DNA of 56,284 nt from Chloroflexota bacterium (lineage in GTDB: Bacteria; Chloroflexota; Anaerolineae; UBA4142; SHND01): positions 1 to 56,284 of the forward strand of contig JACQWQ010000261.1 in NCBI GenBank assembly GCA_016209205.1, given 5' to 3'. This document shows, piece by piece, positions 48,867 through 56,284 of this stretch. The notes below the pieces were generated by a model. It was not told the origin of the DNA. It was given only the letters and a program-made list of their open reading frames with translations, and made no database searches. Within the stretch, counting starts at the first letter, position 1; the number at the start of each line of letters is the position of its first letter. A program made the position numbers and the translations under genes.

Positions 48867-50446
48867 AGCGAACCTCCTACGATCACCGCGTTATACGCCG
48901 TGTGTAAAATAATTCCGAGCGCCAGCGCAAATACATAGCGCGGGCGAAACCGCGCGTACACCACGACGACGATGGCGGTAAAACAAAAATGCGCCGCCAA
49001 CGGCGCCAACAAAAAGCCCGTATTGAACAATGCAGCGGACAGAAACGTTTGCGAGACGATGCTGACCGAAACGAACGTCAATAATTTTTCGCCTACCAAA
49101 AATCCGAGCGCGGACAAGAACGCGAGGAGCAGCACGCGCCGCAGCGAACGCACCTCGCCGCGTTCGATCAAAACCGCAATGCCCATCGTCTTGACCAATT
49201 CTTCCACCGCTGCCGATGTGACCAACGCCGCGCCCAGCATCAAGCGCAGCGGCAAATTCGTCGCGACCGCGAGAATAATCAACTGCGCGAGATACACCGC
49301 AGGCACGACACCCAAACTCAGCATGAAAATCGAGAGCGCGGGGCGCTTGCGCTCCATGATCCAATACAACGCCTCTGCCATTTTGCGCGTCAACGCGTAA
49401 TACGTCATCAAAAATTCTTCGTGCAGCAAACGCGAGCCAACGTAGAGCGTGACGCCAAAAATCAAAACCATCGGGACCGAAGGAAAAAGATATTCTTGCC
49501 AACCGAACGCTTCGCCGCGATACATTTTCACCGCCAGCGTCAGCGGCGACATGTACGCCAATTCGCTCAAATCGGTAAACATGGCGGGAAAAACCAAATA
49601 GACCGCCGTCGTCGTCGTGACAAACATCGCGATAAACGTCGTATCTTGGAACGTGCGATAAAACAGCGGCACCATCAAATAGATCGCAAAGATAAACAAC
49701 GCGGTCGGCGCATAAATCGCCAGCGCCAAGCCGACCGGCGCGCGCGTCAGCAGCGCAATCGCCGCCGTTGCCGCCGTCGCAAACACGAGGTACGGCAGCA
49801 TTTTGCCCATGATGATTTGGAACGGCGTGATCGGCGCAGACAAGAGCAGCGTGAGGCGGCGTTTGATTTTTTCGTCCATGAAACTGCTGGTAAAAAAAAT
49901 GCTGATGAACGACAGGGGCATGATGTACAAAAAAGCGATGATGACTTGGCTGAACGGCGTCGGCGGCGTTTGCAGTGACGGGATGAACGGTTCTTGCGGC
50001 GTCTCATCCGGCGCGTCAAAGTAATGGAGCTGCACGCGCAGCGGAAACGCGCGCGTGATTTCTTGGGTCGCCCCAAGTTCGATCACCTGCTGCCGCGCCA
50101 AATAGCGTTTGAGCGCGCCCACCGCGTATTGCGATTTGTCGTCGTCGCGCGCCAGCACTCGCCCGCCGTCCACAATCACATCCAACACGCGTTGTTCCAA
50201 CAACATCGCGCCGGTCGCCGCATCCACCGGCATCACCGCAAAGCGACCGTCACGAATTTCTGCTGCGTCGCCCGCCACCCCGACGCGATACAAGCCATAT
50301 CCCAATGTCACCGTCTCGCGCAGCGCGAACGACAGCAAGCCCAGTCCGGCAAGCAGGACCAACACTGCCAGCGGCGAAACGCCGCCGCTAAAACGCTGCC
50401 GCAAACGCGCGACCTCGCGCCAAGCAATCGTCAGAATTTGTTTCAT
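48863..50446 (-). CDS. ABC-2 permease fused to a PrsW-like intramembrane protease
   Basis: From ATG at 50446 the protein has 527 residues. Residues 1-370 are an ABC-2 permease: one helix, an extracytoplasmic loop, and MPLSFISIFFTSSFMDEKIK then RLTLLLSAPITPFQIIMGKM. The rest is a second membrane domain with TSAAVEELVKTMGIAV (EE-x-x-K), LGFLVGEKLLTF, LAAHFCFTAIV and GIILHTAYNAV, matching the Glu and His motifs of PrsW/CPBP-type membrane metalloproteases. ABC permease-protease fusions of the CPBP kind are known; here the spacing looks closer to PrsW. It overlaps the second permease gene by four bases. Confidence 0.82.
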   Translation of the reverse strand: MKQILTIAWREVARLRQRFSGGVSPLAVLVLLAGLGLLSFALRETVTLGYGLYRVGVAGDAAEIRDGRFAVMPVDAATGAMLLEQRVLDVIVDGGRVLARDDDKSQYAVGALKRYLARQQVIELGATQEITRAFPLRVQLHYFDAPDETPQEPFIPSLQTPPTPFSQVIIAFLYIMPLSFISIFFTSSFMDEKIKRRLTLLLSAPITPFQIIMGKMLPYLVFATAATAAIALLTRAPVGLALAIYAPTALFIFAIYLMVPLFYRTFQDTTFIAMFVTTTTAVYLVFPAMFTDLSELAYMSPLTLAVKMYRGEAFGWQEYLFPSVPMVLIFGVTLYVGSRLLHEEFLMTYYALTRKMAEALYWIMERKRPALSIFMLSLGVVPAVYLAQLIILAVATNLPLRLMLGAALVTSAAVEELVKTMGIAVLIERGEVRSLRRVLLLAFLSALGFLVGEKLLTFVSVSIVSQTFLSAALFNTGFLLAPLAAHFCFTAIVVVVYARFRPRYVFALALGIILHTAYNAVIVGGSL

Positions 50447-50454
50447 GTCACAAG

Positions 50455-50631
50455 TCTCAAGTCGCAAGCCGCAAGTCTCAAGTTACAGATTTTTGAATCT
50501 TGCGTTACACTACATGAGCGAATAGTAAACAGGTAAACAGGCAAACAGGTAAACAGGTATACAGGTGTTTCTCGTCTACCTGCCTACCTATCTCCCTCTA
50601 CCTGTCTACAAATTTACCTGTCTACCTGTCT
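50455..50631. repeat. CAAGTCTC and GTAAACAG tandem repeats in a divergent promoter region
   Basis: CAAGTCTCAAGTCGCAAGCC, then six GTAAACAG-type units, then TACCTGTC/TACCTGCC units in the opposite sense, so the two halves can pair into a long hairpin. They occupy the whole space between the divergent ABC transporter genes and end at the ATPase start codon. Confidence 0.8.
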
Positions 50632-51507
50632 ATGATTCACCTCAACCACGTCACCAAACGCTATCACGATTTTACCGCCGTTGACGATTTGGATTTTCAC
50701 GTCGCACCAGGCGAAATCATTGGCATTATCGGGCACAACGGCGCGGGCAAGAGCACGACATTGAAAATGATCGCGGGCTTGATTGCGCCGACCCATGGCA
50801 CAGTCTATATCAATGGACGCGACATCCAAAAACATAGCGTCGCGCTCAAACGCCAATTGGGTTACTTGCCTGAAGAAAATCCGCTGTACGAAAACATGAC
50901 CGCGCGGCAGTATCTCTTGTTTTTTTCCGAACTGTACGACCTGTCGCGCGCGGCGGCGAATCAGCGCATTGATTCCTTGCTCGCCTCGCTGCATCTGGAA
51001 GATTCGGCCAAGCTGATTGGCGAATTTTCCAAAGGGATGAAACGCAAAGTCGCCATCGCCCGCGCGCTGCTGCACGATCCCGCGCTGTTAATTCTCGACG
51101 AACCCAATTCGGGTCTCGATCCACTCACCTCGTTTTTCATCATCGGCTATCTCAAGTCGCTCAAGTATGCGCAGAAAACCATTTTGCTCAGCGCGCACAA
51201 TCTGTTTCACGTCGAATATATTTGTGACCGCGTGGCGATCATCAAAAACGGCAAGCTCGTGGTCTTTGATACGATGGAAGCGATTCGCGCGGGACTGGGC
51301 AAACGCGAATATCAAATCGTGTTCAAGACGGACGAGCCGCTTGAATACGAACACCGCGACGGCAATTATGTTTATCGCACCCACGACATTGACGCCATCG
51401 CCGCCATGCTGCAAAAAATTTCCGATCAGCGTTGGGCGCTGATTGACCTTTCCGTCCAGGAATCTGCGCTCGAAGAAATCTACGTCAAACTCATGACCAA
51501 CCCGTAG
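50632..51507 (+). CDS. ABC transporter ATP-binding protein
   Basis: A 291-residue ATPase: Walker A GHNGAGKST (34-42), Q-loop at LGYLPEENPLYENMT, signature EFSKGMKRKVAIARAL (with FSKGM in place of LSGGQ, as in NatA/CcmA-like exporters), Walker B LLILDEPNSGLD (about 148-159), H-loop at LLSAHNL. A C-terminal regulatory extension of about 70 residues follows. It is encoded divergently from the two permeases and presumably drives them. ATG at 50632 directly follows tandem repeats, leaving no obvious ribosome binding site. Confidence 0.92.
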   Translation: MIHLNHVTKRYHDFTAVDDLDFHVAPGEIIGIIGHNGAGKSTTLKMIAGLIAPTHGTVYINGRDIQKHSVALKRQLGYLPEENPLYENMTARQYLLFFSELYDLSRAAANQRIDSLLASLHLEDSAKLIGEFSKGMKRKVAIARALLHDPALLILDEPNSGLDPLTSFFIIGYLKSLKYAQKTILLSAHNLFHVEYICDRVAIIKNGKLVVFDTMEAIRAGLGKREYQIVFKTDEPLEYEHRDGNYVYRTHDIDAIAAMLQKISDQRWALIDLSVQESALEEIYVKLMTNP

Positions 51508-51583
51508 TATAGCGCCTTGTGCGCGTTAAGAATGAAATTGAACGCCCACCAGACGCCCACAAGGGGCTATGCTACATTTCACC

Positions 51584-52537
51584 ATGTCCTTTATTCTTGT
51601 ACTCGATTCGGCGTCTCCACAAGACATCCATCTCGTCGGCGCAAAAGCCGCCGCGCTCGGCGAATTGAAACGCGCGGGGTTCAACGTGCCCAACGGTTTC
51701 GTGCTCAGCACTGCCGCGTATCCCGAATTCATCGCGCCGCTGCGCGCGCGTATTCTCGCGCGCCTCACCGACGACGTTATCATGGACCCGGCGGAAATCG
51801 AAAGCGCCGCGGAGGAAATTCGCGCGTGGTTGGAAGCACAGCCCTTTTCCCAAACCTTGCGCGGGGAACTCGAACACGCGCTCGCGACGTTTTCGGAACA
51901 CGAACGCGCGTCGGTGATCGCGCGCACGTCCACCGCGTCCGACGATTTGGCGACCGCGTTCGGCAGCGGCGTCGCACGCGCGTATTTGGGCCTGGTCGGC
52001 GCGGACGAAATCGAACGCGCCGCGGCGAAATGTTGGGCAGCGTTGTGGAATTCGCGCGCGATGTACTACCGGCATCGCAAAAAAATTGTCCAGACGGATG
52101 TCGCGCTCGCGGTGTTGGTGCAGCCAATGATTCATGCCGACAGCGCGGGCGTCATGTTCACCCAAAATCCGATGACGGGAGCGCGCGACGAGATTCAGAT
52201 CCAGTCCATCTGGGGCTTGGGCGCGCCGTTGACGAACGCGCGCATTCGCGCCGACCAATTCGCGGTTGCAAAAGCAAACGGCGAGATTCGGGAGCGTACC
52301 GTCGAGGAACAATACGTCAAACTCGTCGTCGGCGCGGACGGGCACACCGAAGAGCAAGGCATCACGAATGAATTCGTGACTACGGCATCGCTCACCGACA
52401 CGCAAATCCAAGAACTTGCCGCGCTGGGCAAACGCATCGAGGAATTTTTCGGCGCGCCGCAAGACATCGAATGGGCGATTGCGCACGGGGAGATTTTTGT
52501 TTTGCAAGCGCGACCGGTGGGGATACGGAATTCGTAA
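51584..52537 (+). CDS. stand-alone PEP/pyruvate-binding (PPDK_N) ATP-grasp protein
   Basis: From ATG at 51584 the protein has 317 residues, about the size of the N-terminal nucleotide-binding domain of PEP synthase and PPDK. GAKAAALGELKRAGFNVPNG is the family start; VIARTSTASDDLATAFGSG replaces the usual RSS..EDL..SFAGQ, and QPMIHADSAGVMFTQNPMTG and VLQARP complete the fold. The phosphohistidine and PEP domains are absent, so it would need a separate partner or act as an independent kinase-like enzyme. GITNEFVTTA near residue 262 is encoded by a copy of the GTAGT-ACGAATT repeat. Its stop is two bases from the integrase stop. Confidence 0.83.
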   Translation: MSFILVLDSASPQDIHLVGAKAAALGELKRAGFNVPNGFVLSTAAYPEFIAPLRARILARLTDDVIMDPAEIESAAEEIRAWLEAQPFSQTLRGELEHALATFSEHERASVIARTSTASDDLATAFGSGVARAYLGLVGADEIERAAAKCWAALWNSRAMYYRHRKKIVQTDVALAVLVQPMIHADSAGVMFTQNPMTGARDEIQIQSIWGLGAPLTNARIRADQFAVAKANGEIRERTVEEQYVKLVVGADGHTEEQGITNEFVTTASLTDTQIQELAALGKRIEEFFGAPQDIEWAIAHGEIFVLQARPVGIRNS

Positions 52538-52539
52538 GA

Positions 52540-53499
52540 TCAAACATCGAGGGGGCTGCGAACCGCAAGCCCACCGCGATTGAGAACGTGGGTATAAATC
52601 ATTGTCGTTTTAACGTCCTTGTGACCGAGTAATTCTTGGACAGTACGAATGTCATAGCCATTTTGCAACAAATGGGTGGCAAACGAATGGCGAAATGTGT
52701 GACATCCTACTCGCTTGTTGATTTTTGAGGCGGTAGCGGCTTCTTTCACCGCTTTTTGCAGCGTGCTTTCGCTCATGTGCCAGCGGCGCACCAATTTTGT
52801 TTTTGGATCCGTCGCCAATTGAGCAGAAGGGAAAACGTATTGCCATACCCATTCGCGATGGGCATTGGGATATTTGCGGTCAAGCGCAAACGGGAGTTCA
52901 ACATACCCCGCGCCGTGTTTGATATCTTGGTCATACAGTTTTCTCCGCTGTTCCAAATGTTCTTGCAATGGGGGAATGAGCGTTTCAGGCAACATCGTGA
53001 TGCGATCTTTGTCGCCTTTCCCATCCCGAATGATGATTTGGCGCTGTCCAAAATCAAGGTCTTTGACCCGCAATTGAACACATTCGGATACGCGCAACCC
53101 ACTGCCATATAAAAGCCGCGCCATCAGCGCGCAAACACCACTCAAATGCTCAATGACCGTTTTGGCTTCCTCTTTCGTCAGGACGGTAGGAACGTATGTC
53201 GGTTTGTTGGGGCGTAACGTGTTGATGTTGCCCAAATCTAATTCCAAAACTTGGCGATAGAGAAATAGCAACGCGCTCATGGCTTGGTTTTGGGTCGAAC
53301 CGGCGACATGCTCATCCACTGCCAGATGCGTAAGAAATGCTTCGACTTCTGCTTGGCCCATTTCCCGTGGCGGACGCAATTTGTGGAAACGCAGGTAGCG
53401 CTTGATCCAATACAAGTATGTATCTTGGGTTTTTGGCGAGAAATGTTTGACTTGTATGACCTCGCGGACTTTCTCCAACAATTTAGGTTTTTGTTCCAC
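52540..53499 (-). CDS. intI: integron integrase (tyrosine recombinase)
   Basis: GTG at 53499, after AAGGGG at eight bases, gives 319 residues; another GTG at 53508 is in frame but has its AAGG too close. The N-terminal SAM-like domain has [20 protein letters not shown]. Catalytic residues are Arg in GSGLRVSE, His-x-x-Arg in [13 protein letters not shown], His in LLGHKD and Tyr in IYTHV. Between them lies the integron-specific patch, [20 protein letters not shown] and VWQYVFPS, absent from XerC/D. IntI recombines folded single-stranded attC sites with attI. It converges on the PEP-binding gene with a two-base gap. Confidence 0.95.
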   Translation of the reverse strand: MEQKPKLLEKVREVIQVKHFSPKTQDTYLYWIKRYLRFHKLRPPREMGQAEVEAFLTHLAVDEHVAGSTQNQAMSALLFLYRQVLELDLGNINTLRPNKPTYVPTVLTKEEAKTVIEHLSGVCALMARLLYGSGLRVSECVQLRVKDLDFGQRQIIIRDGKGDKDRITMLPETLIPPLQEHLEQRRKLYDQDIKHGAGYVELPFALDRKYPNAHREWVWQYVFPSAQLATDPKTKLVRRWHMSESTLQKAVKEAATASKINKRVGCHTFRHSFATHLLQNGYDIRTVQELLGHKDVKTTMIYTHVLNRGGLAVRSPLDV

Positions 53500-53557
53500 G
53501 GCGATCACCCCTTGACGTGATTTTCAAATAGTTTATACTTTGTTCCAGATATAAGCA

Positions 53558-53624
53558 ATTAGGTGGAACGCGTTCCATATAATGTCCCTGTAGGGCGTAT
53601 TATATGGAATGGATTCCACTTAAT
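53558..53624. promoter_or_regulatory. 67-bp imperfect palindrome in the integrase promoter region
   Basis: ATTAGGTGGAACGCGTTCCA with TATAAT (53558-53583) is matched in reverse by 53599-53624, with 22 of 26 bases pairing, around a loop that contains CCCTGTAGGG. The left arm holds a perfect small palindrome TGGAACGCGTTCCA. On the minus strand, TATAAAC downstream of it could be the intI -10. It may be an operator pair or a folded recombination site (attI-like). Confidence 0.6.
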
Positions 53625-53780
53625 CGCGAGGTTATGCTCACGTGGACGATACTCAAATAACGACGGGTGGGCGTTACCATTCGCCCTAAAGGAATCCCAC
53701 CTTTAGAGAATGTTTTGAATTGCTCTTGAATGTTGTGCCGTCAGTGTAGGCAACCCGTCCACGTGGACAACCTATCCCGT

Positions 53781-53882
53781 GTTTCTAATGTTGTGCTTTA
53801 GTGGCGGGGCGGGGGATAACCTGTCAGTGTAGGCATACCCCCCGTCCACTGCAAGCGTGCATTGGAATTGCTTGCAGTGGGT
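53781..53882 (-). other. degenerate attC-like site in reverse orientation
   Basis: Read on the minus strand, CTTGCAGTGGACGGGG is followed, after a central loop, by CCCGCCCCGCCACT and then AGCACAACATTAGAAAC. This is the arm order of the 54746 attC (TTGCAGTGGACGGGGC ... GCCCCGCCACTGAACCCAAC), with the same unpaired A. A further 11-base hairpin, CCACTGCAAGC/GCTTGCAGTGG (53846-53880), overlaps its left end. A weaker second core, GCACAACATTC, lies at about 53728-53748. Assignment is tentative. Confidence 0.5.
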
Positions 53883-53902
53883 AGAAGACTCTCCTTCATT
53901 TA

Positions 53903-53957
<55 letters not shown>

Positions 53958-53973
53958 ACGGCGGGAAACAGCA

Positions 53974-54192
53974 TCAACGGATAGAAACCGAGTATGGTGT
54001 GTCGTTTGTGCTGTCCATGTCCACAACTGATTGTAACTCGCCGCCGTGTTCGAGCCAGCATGTCAAGCAGAGCCAGAGTCGCCGTATAACGATACGCTGT
54101 TTGAATGTGTCCCATTCAGACCATTTTACAAGCCGCAGATTTGTAATCGGTTTACAACAACCTTCGCAGAGAAATTGCATTTGTGTTTTCAT
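53974..54192 (-). CDS. zinc-ribbon microprotein, third gene of cassette 1
   Basis: ATG at 54192 preceded by AAAGGAAAACC gives 72 residues. CEGCCKPI near residue 9 and CLTC near 45 form two Cys pairs, the pattern of a small zinc ribbon; the intervening VKWSEWDTFKQRIVIRRLWL is basic and aromatic. The gene overlaps the end of the 58-residue zinc-ribbon gene by 41 bases in another frame. It ends 18 bases before the TG microsatellite. No homologous function is known to me; DNA/RNA binding or a protein adaptor role is possible. Confidence 0.6.
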   Translation of the reverse strand: MKTQMQFLCEGCCKPITNLRLVKWSEWDTFKQRIVIRRLWLCLTCWLEHGGELQSVVDMDSTNDTPYSVSIR

Positions 54193-54328
54193 GGTTTTCC
54201 TTTCGTGGCTGATACCAAACTCCGAGCATCCATTGTCGCCATTTTTCAAAGCACTGCGTGCAGAGCCAAAGTTTCGGCTTCGTAACAAACGTCACGGCGT
54301 CGGCTTGCTTGCATCGTTGGCATTTCAT
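54152..54328 (-). CDS. 58-residue zinc-ribbon microprotein, second gene of cassette 1
   Basis: The frame starts at an ATG that overlaps the TGA of the preceding gene (ATGA at 54328-54325). It reads MKCQRCKQADAVTFVTKPKL, then WLCTQCFEKWRQWM: CxxC at 3-6 and CxxC at 23-26 make a compact zinc ribbon followed by a Trp-rich helix. It ends at TAA (54152-54154). The strict start-stop coupling, the two well-spaced CxxC pairs and its location in a cassette support it as a real gene despite its size. Confidence 0.6.
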   Translation of the reverse strand: MKCQRCKQADAVTFVTKPKLWLCTQCFEKWRQWMLGVWYQPRKENHENTNAISLRRLL

Positions 54329-54654
54329 CGTAGACCTACCTTTCCGTCAGTGATGACAAATTCGGCTCTGCGTGCTGTGTGTTTGAGCAGATACCGCTTT
54401 GCCGTTTCGATGGAAATATTCAACTCGAATGCCGCTTCTGCCGTTGCTTCCCTGACCGACGGCGACGACCCATCCCCGCACAGAGCGGTAATGAGTTTGA
54501 CGAATTCAGTCTCGGCAACAGAGCTGAATTCAATCAGGTCGAGTGATTTGAGCGTATTCAGATTGTGGACACGCTCACGGACTGGCACAGGTTCGACCAA
54601 CAGTGAACCGTCGCCAAGAACCTTCATCTTGCTTTTGCGTTTTGCTTTCGTCAT
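54325..54654 (-). CDS. small putative DNA-binding protein, first gene of cassette 1
   Basis: From ATG at 54654, six bases after AGGAG, the protein has 109 residues. The N-terminus is basic (MTKAKRKSKMKVLGDG). The C-terminal half, EATAEAAFELNISIETAKRY followed by LLKHTARRAEF, looks like a helix-turn-helix with a beta-hairpin wing (FVITDGKVGLR). It leads a minus-strand three-gene unit pointing toward the integrase, opposite to the usual cassette orientation. Regulation of its own cassette, or control of a phage or plasmid process, is conceivable but unproven. Confidence 0.6.
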   Translation of the reverse strand: MTKAKRKSKMKVLGDGSLLVEPVPVRERVHNLNTLKSLDLIEFSSVAETEFVKLITALCGDGSSPSVREATAEAAFELNISIETAKRYLLKHTARRAEFVITDGKVGLR

Positions 54655-54745
54655 GGTTATTCTCCTACGCAAAGCATAGCACAAGCCGACCTCATGGAAA
54701 CCTTACAGCCACTTTGCAGATAGGCGCACCTTGCAGAATTGAAAG

Positions 54746-54836
54746 GCATAACACAGGTTGCAGTGGACGGGGCTACAGCGTGGCAATTTATAGGTTCTGA
54801 TATAATCCGCCCCGCCACTGAACCCAACCGTTAGCC
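54746..54836 (+). other. attC recombination site 1
   Basis: It begins GCATAACACAGG and ends AACCCAACCGTTAGCC, with the cleavage triplet GTT at 54830-54832. Arms TTGCAGTGGACGGGGC and GCCCCGCCACTGAACCCAA pair with one extrahelical A, around a loop containing TATAAT. This is the classical 59-base-element layout and is nearly identical in its ends to the site at 56194. Confidence 0.88.
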
Positions 54837-54852
54837 AGCCCTTAAACGTCAC

Positions 54853-56199
54853 GTGGCAGCAGACTCAAATCAACATGTGGGCTTATCTGACCAAATGGAT
54901 ACCATAACATTTGTAAGCGAACTAAAAGAAACTCTATTGAGTATCGAGTCTACTGGGGGTAATCCCTCGTTGCACGTGATAACAAATCACGCGCTTTTGG
55001 GAGAACTCAAACGCTTTGTCTTTGAGACCGCAACCCAAAAAGGTATTCGGTTCAGTGGCAGGGATGACCCGCACGGCTACGATTGGCGATACTCCTCATT
55101 CGTTGGAGACGTTCTTGATAGAGAACGTTTTGAAAGACGGGTACGCTACTGCATCATCAAACTCAGAGAGTTTGGCATTCCAGAAACAGACTATTTTGCC
55201 TACGTTTCAAAGGCTTTAGACATTACGCTTGCCCAACTTGAGAAAAAACCTCGTGAGAGAACTCCACAGCATCAGCCAAGCAGGGCTTCTATACAAGATT
55301 TGCTCGTTGAAGAAATCGCCAAATGCTTTGAGACGTGGTACTATCCTTCCGATGTCTCTTACTATGAATTTGCCACAGAACATCAATTGGCGACCTATGA
55401 CACCACAAGTCGAAGATGGCGACTATCTAGCATTGGGCAGTATGTGTTGCAATTATCGGCCTTTGAGTTGATCGTCTTCCTGTGCGCGTTGGAAGTTACC
55501 TTTGCGCGCAAGAGCACCAGTAGTCGTTATCTTAACCAGCAGACTCTTGAGACACTGAGCAAAGCCCAGCCTATAGATGATGTGCGGTTCAGTCGCCGCG
55601 AGCGACTCCCGATGTCGCTTCGCTGGTACGGAATCGTTGATATAACAACTGAAAGACCGCTTATCACAGATTTTGGTAGAAGGATACTGGTGAAAACATC
55701 TGCGAATCTTGACGTTCTGAGAGACGTTATTATGCTGTTGACTGAATCAGAAGTGGGCGGATTCCACTTTCTGGGTGGCACAGATTTAATCGAGCAAGTT
55801 AAGGAACGCACGAGAACATCCCGAAGCCTCATTCAAGATCAAAGGGCATCGGTTGAGACAGCAGTAAATCTCTTTATGACAGGGCATTATCTTGACAGTT
55901 TACGCATCTTCTACTCAAACATAGAAGCAGTCCTGAATCTCGCCTTGATGAAGATAGGATTGCGTCCAGAAGATTTCGCAGGTATGAAACCCAAACTTGA
56001 GAAATTGGAGAAAGAAAAAGTACTCTCCTCAAAATTGAGCAGTTGGCTGGAAGTAGTAACCAGCCGTAACAAAGTTCTTCACGGCAACATCGTGGAAGAT
56101 GACGCCGCGTTAGTCAAACCCCTTTTCTTTTTCATTGGAACGTTCTGGAATCGCTTGGTTGAAGAAGTAGATTTTTACTTTGAGAAAACGGCTGGCTAA
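54853..56199 (+). CDS. cassette-encoded protein with a HEPN-like C-terminal domain
   Basis: GTG at 54853 gives 448 residues; ATG at 54895 is an alternative giving 434, and neither has a clear ribosome binding site. The middle (about 150-330) has winged-helix-like stretches such as YYEFATEHQLATYDTTSRRW. The last 120 residues are helical, with LFMTGHYLDSLRIFYSNIEA, then SSWLEVVTSRNKVLHGNIVE: RNKVLH (R405-H410) is the R-x4-H motif of HEPN ribonuclease-like domains. The gene lacks the CGCG bias of the chromosome. Its TAA is part of the following attC site. A role in phage defence is plausible but only inferred. Confidence 0.7.
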   Translation: MAADSNQHVGLSDQMDTITFVSELKETLLSIESTGGNPSLHVITNHALLGELKRFVFETATQKGIRFSGRDDPHGYDWRYSSFVGDVLDRERFERRVRYCIIKLREFGIPETDYFAYVSKALDITLAQLEKKPRERTPQHQPSRASIQDLLVEEIAKCFETWYYPSDVSYYEFATEHQLATYDTTSRRWRLSSIGQYVLQLSAFELIVFLCALEVTFARKSTSSRYLNQQTLETLSKAQPIDDVRFSRRERLPMSLRWYGIVDITTERPLITDFGRRILVKTSANLDVLRDVIMLLTESEVGGFHFLGGTDLIEQVKERTRTSRSLIQDQRASVETAVNLFMTGHYLDSLRIFYSNIEAVLNLALMKIGLRPEDFAGMKPKLEKLEKEKVLSSKLSSWLEVVTSRNKVLHGNIVEDDAALVKPLFFFIGTFWNRLVEEVDFYFEKTAG

Positions 56200-56284
56200 C
56201 AACGGGTTGCAGCCGACGTGGGGCGGGCGGCGGCAATTCTAATCCGAAGGTTCTGACCGCCCCACGCGGCTGAACCCAACCGTT
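56194..56284 (+). other. attC recombination site 2 (clipped at the window edge)
   Basis: It begins GGCTAACAACGGGTTGCAG, overlapping the TAA of the cassette gene, and ends CTGAACCCAACCGTT at the last base of the window. Arms CAGCCGACGTGGGGCGG and CCGCCCCACGCGGCTG pair with one unpaired A. The R box is cut after GTT. Confidence 0.9.

Noticed and set aside
53564..53577. LexA (SOS) box in front of intI
   Set aside because: TGGAACGCGTTCCA has GAAC and GTTC only two bases apart, unlike the usual GAAC-N4-GTTC box; kept only as a general palindrome until the host LexA motif is known.

Overview
The window looks like a piece of chromosome from an uncultured member of the Chloroflexota, probably Anaerolineae-like. 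This is inferred from several features: lipoproteins with long Pro/Thr-rich linkers after the lipobox, several DUF2723/PMT-type membrane glycosyltransferases, a Rieske - cytochrome b - dihaem cytochrome c operon, core genes very rich in CGCG/GCGC, and a high density of dispersed palindromic repeats. No rRNA or other phylogenetic marker is present to prove it.

Layout. 1-4.4 kb: a clipped gene end, a GIY-YIG gene broken by an amber codon, and a minus-strand cluster with a GT4 glycosyltransferase, a methyltransferase and a flippase-like membrane protein. 4.5-7.3 kb: a Cys-cluster protein, glutamine synthetase with a clear terminator, and a GlpM-like membrane protein. 7.4-12.2 kb (minus): a GT39-type transferase, a crotonase, an OsmC protein, a RelE/ParE-type toxin-antitoxin pair and an XRE regulator. 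12.3-19.3 kb: an HNH protein with three zinc ribbons, lepA, a HicA-like protein, a HIT protein, mtaB and an ArsA ATPase. 19.4-29.9 kb (plus): a methyltransferase, tandem Uma2 nucleases, GT2, a radical SAM protein, tRNA-Ile(UAU), a broken hicBA locus, a DUF433/DUF5615 pair, asparaginase, a phosphodiesterase-like protein and a TolB-like lipoprotein. 30.1-30.9 kb: a small decayed island with remnants of hsdM and an aspartyl-protease-like gene. 30.9-42.4 kb: a cell-surface region with a hydrolase lipoprotein, two DUF2723 transferases, a giant membrane protein with a C-terminal ILEI/FAM3-like domain, a TVP38 protein and a glycosidase-like protein. 42.5-46.4 kb: the bc-type complex. 46.7 kb: selC, the tRNA for selenocysteine. 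47.8-51.5 kb: an ABC exporter whose permease is fused to a PrsW-like protease. 51.6-52.5 kb: an ATP-grasp PEP/pyruvate-binding protein.

52.5-56.3 kb is a chromosomal integron: an integrase carrying the integron-specific insertion, a large palindrome over its promoter region, a (TG)21 microsatellite, plus-strand attC sites at 54.75 and 56.2 kb, and a degenerate attC-like palindrome on the other strand. Cassette 1 carries a reversed, translationally coupled three-gene unit including two zinc-ribbon microproteins. Cassette 2 carries a 448-residue protein with a HEPN-like RNKVLH motif.

The most general oddity is that dispersed palindromic or tandem repeats, which fill the intergenic spaces, also sit in frame inside genes (GT39-type, mtaB, methyltransferase, radical SAM, DUF5615, phosphodiesterase, DUF2723, ILEI protein, PEP-binding protein). 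In DUF5615 the insert has 16-bp terminal inverted repeats and a 4-bp target duplication. Other repeat copies supply the stop codons of neighbouring genes.
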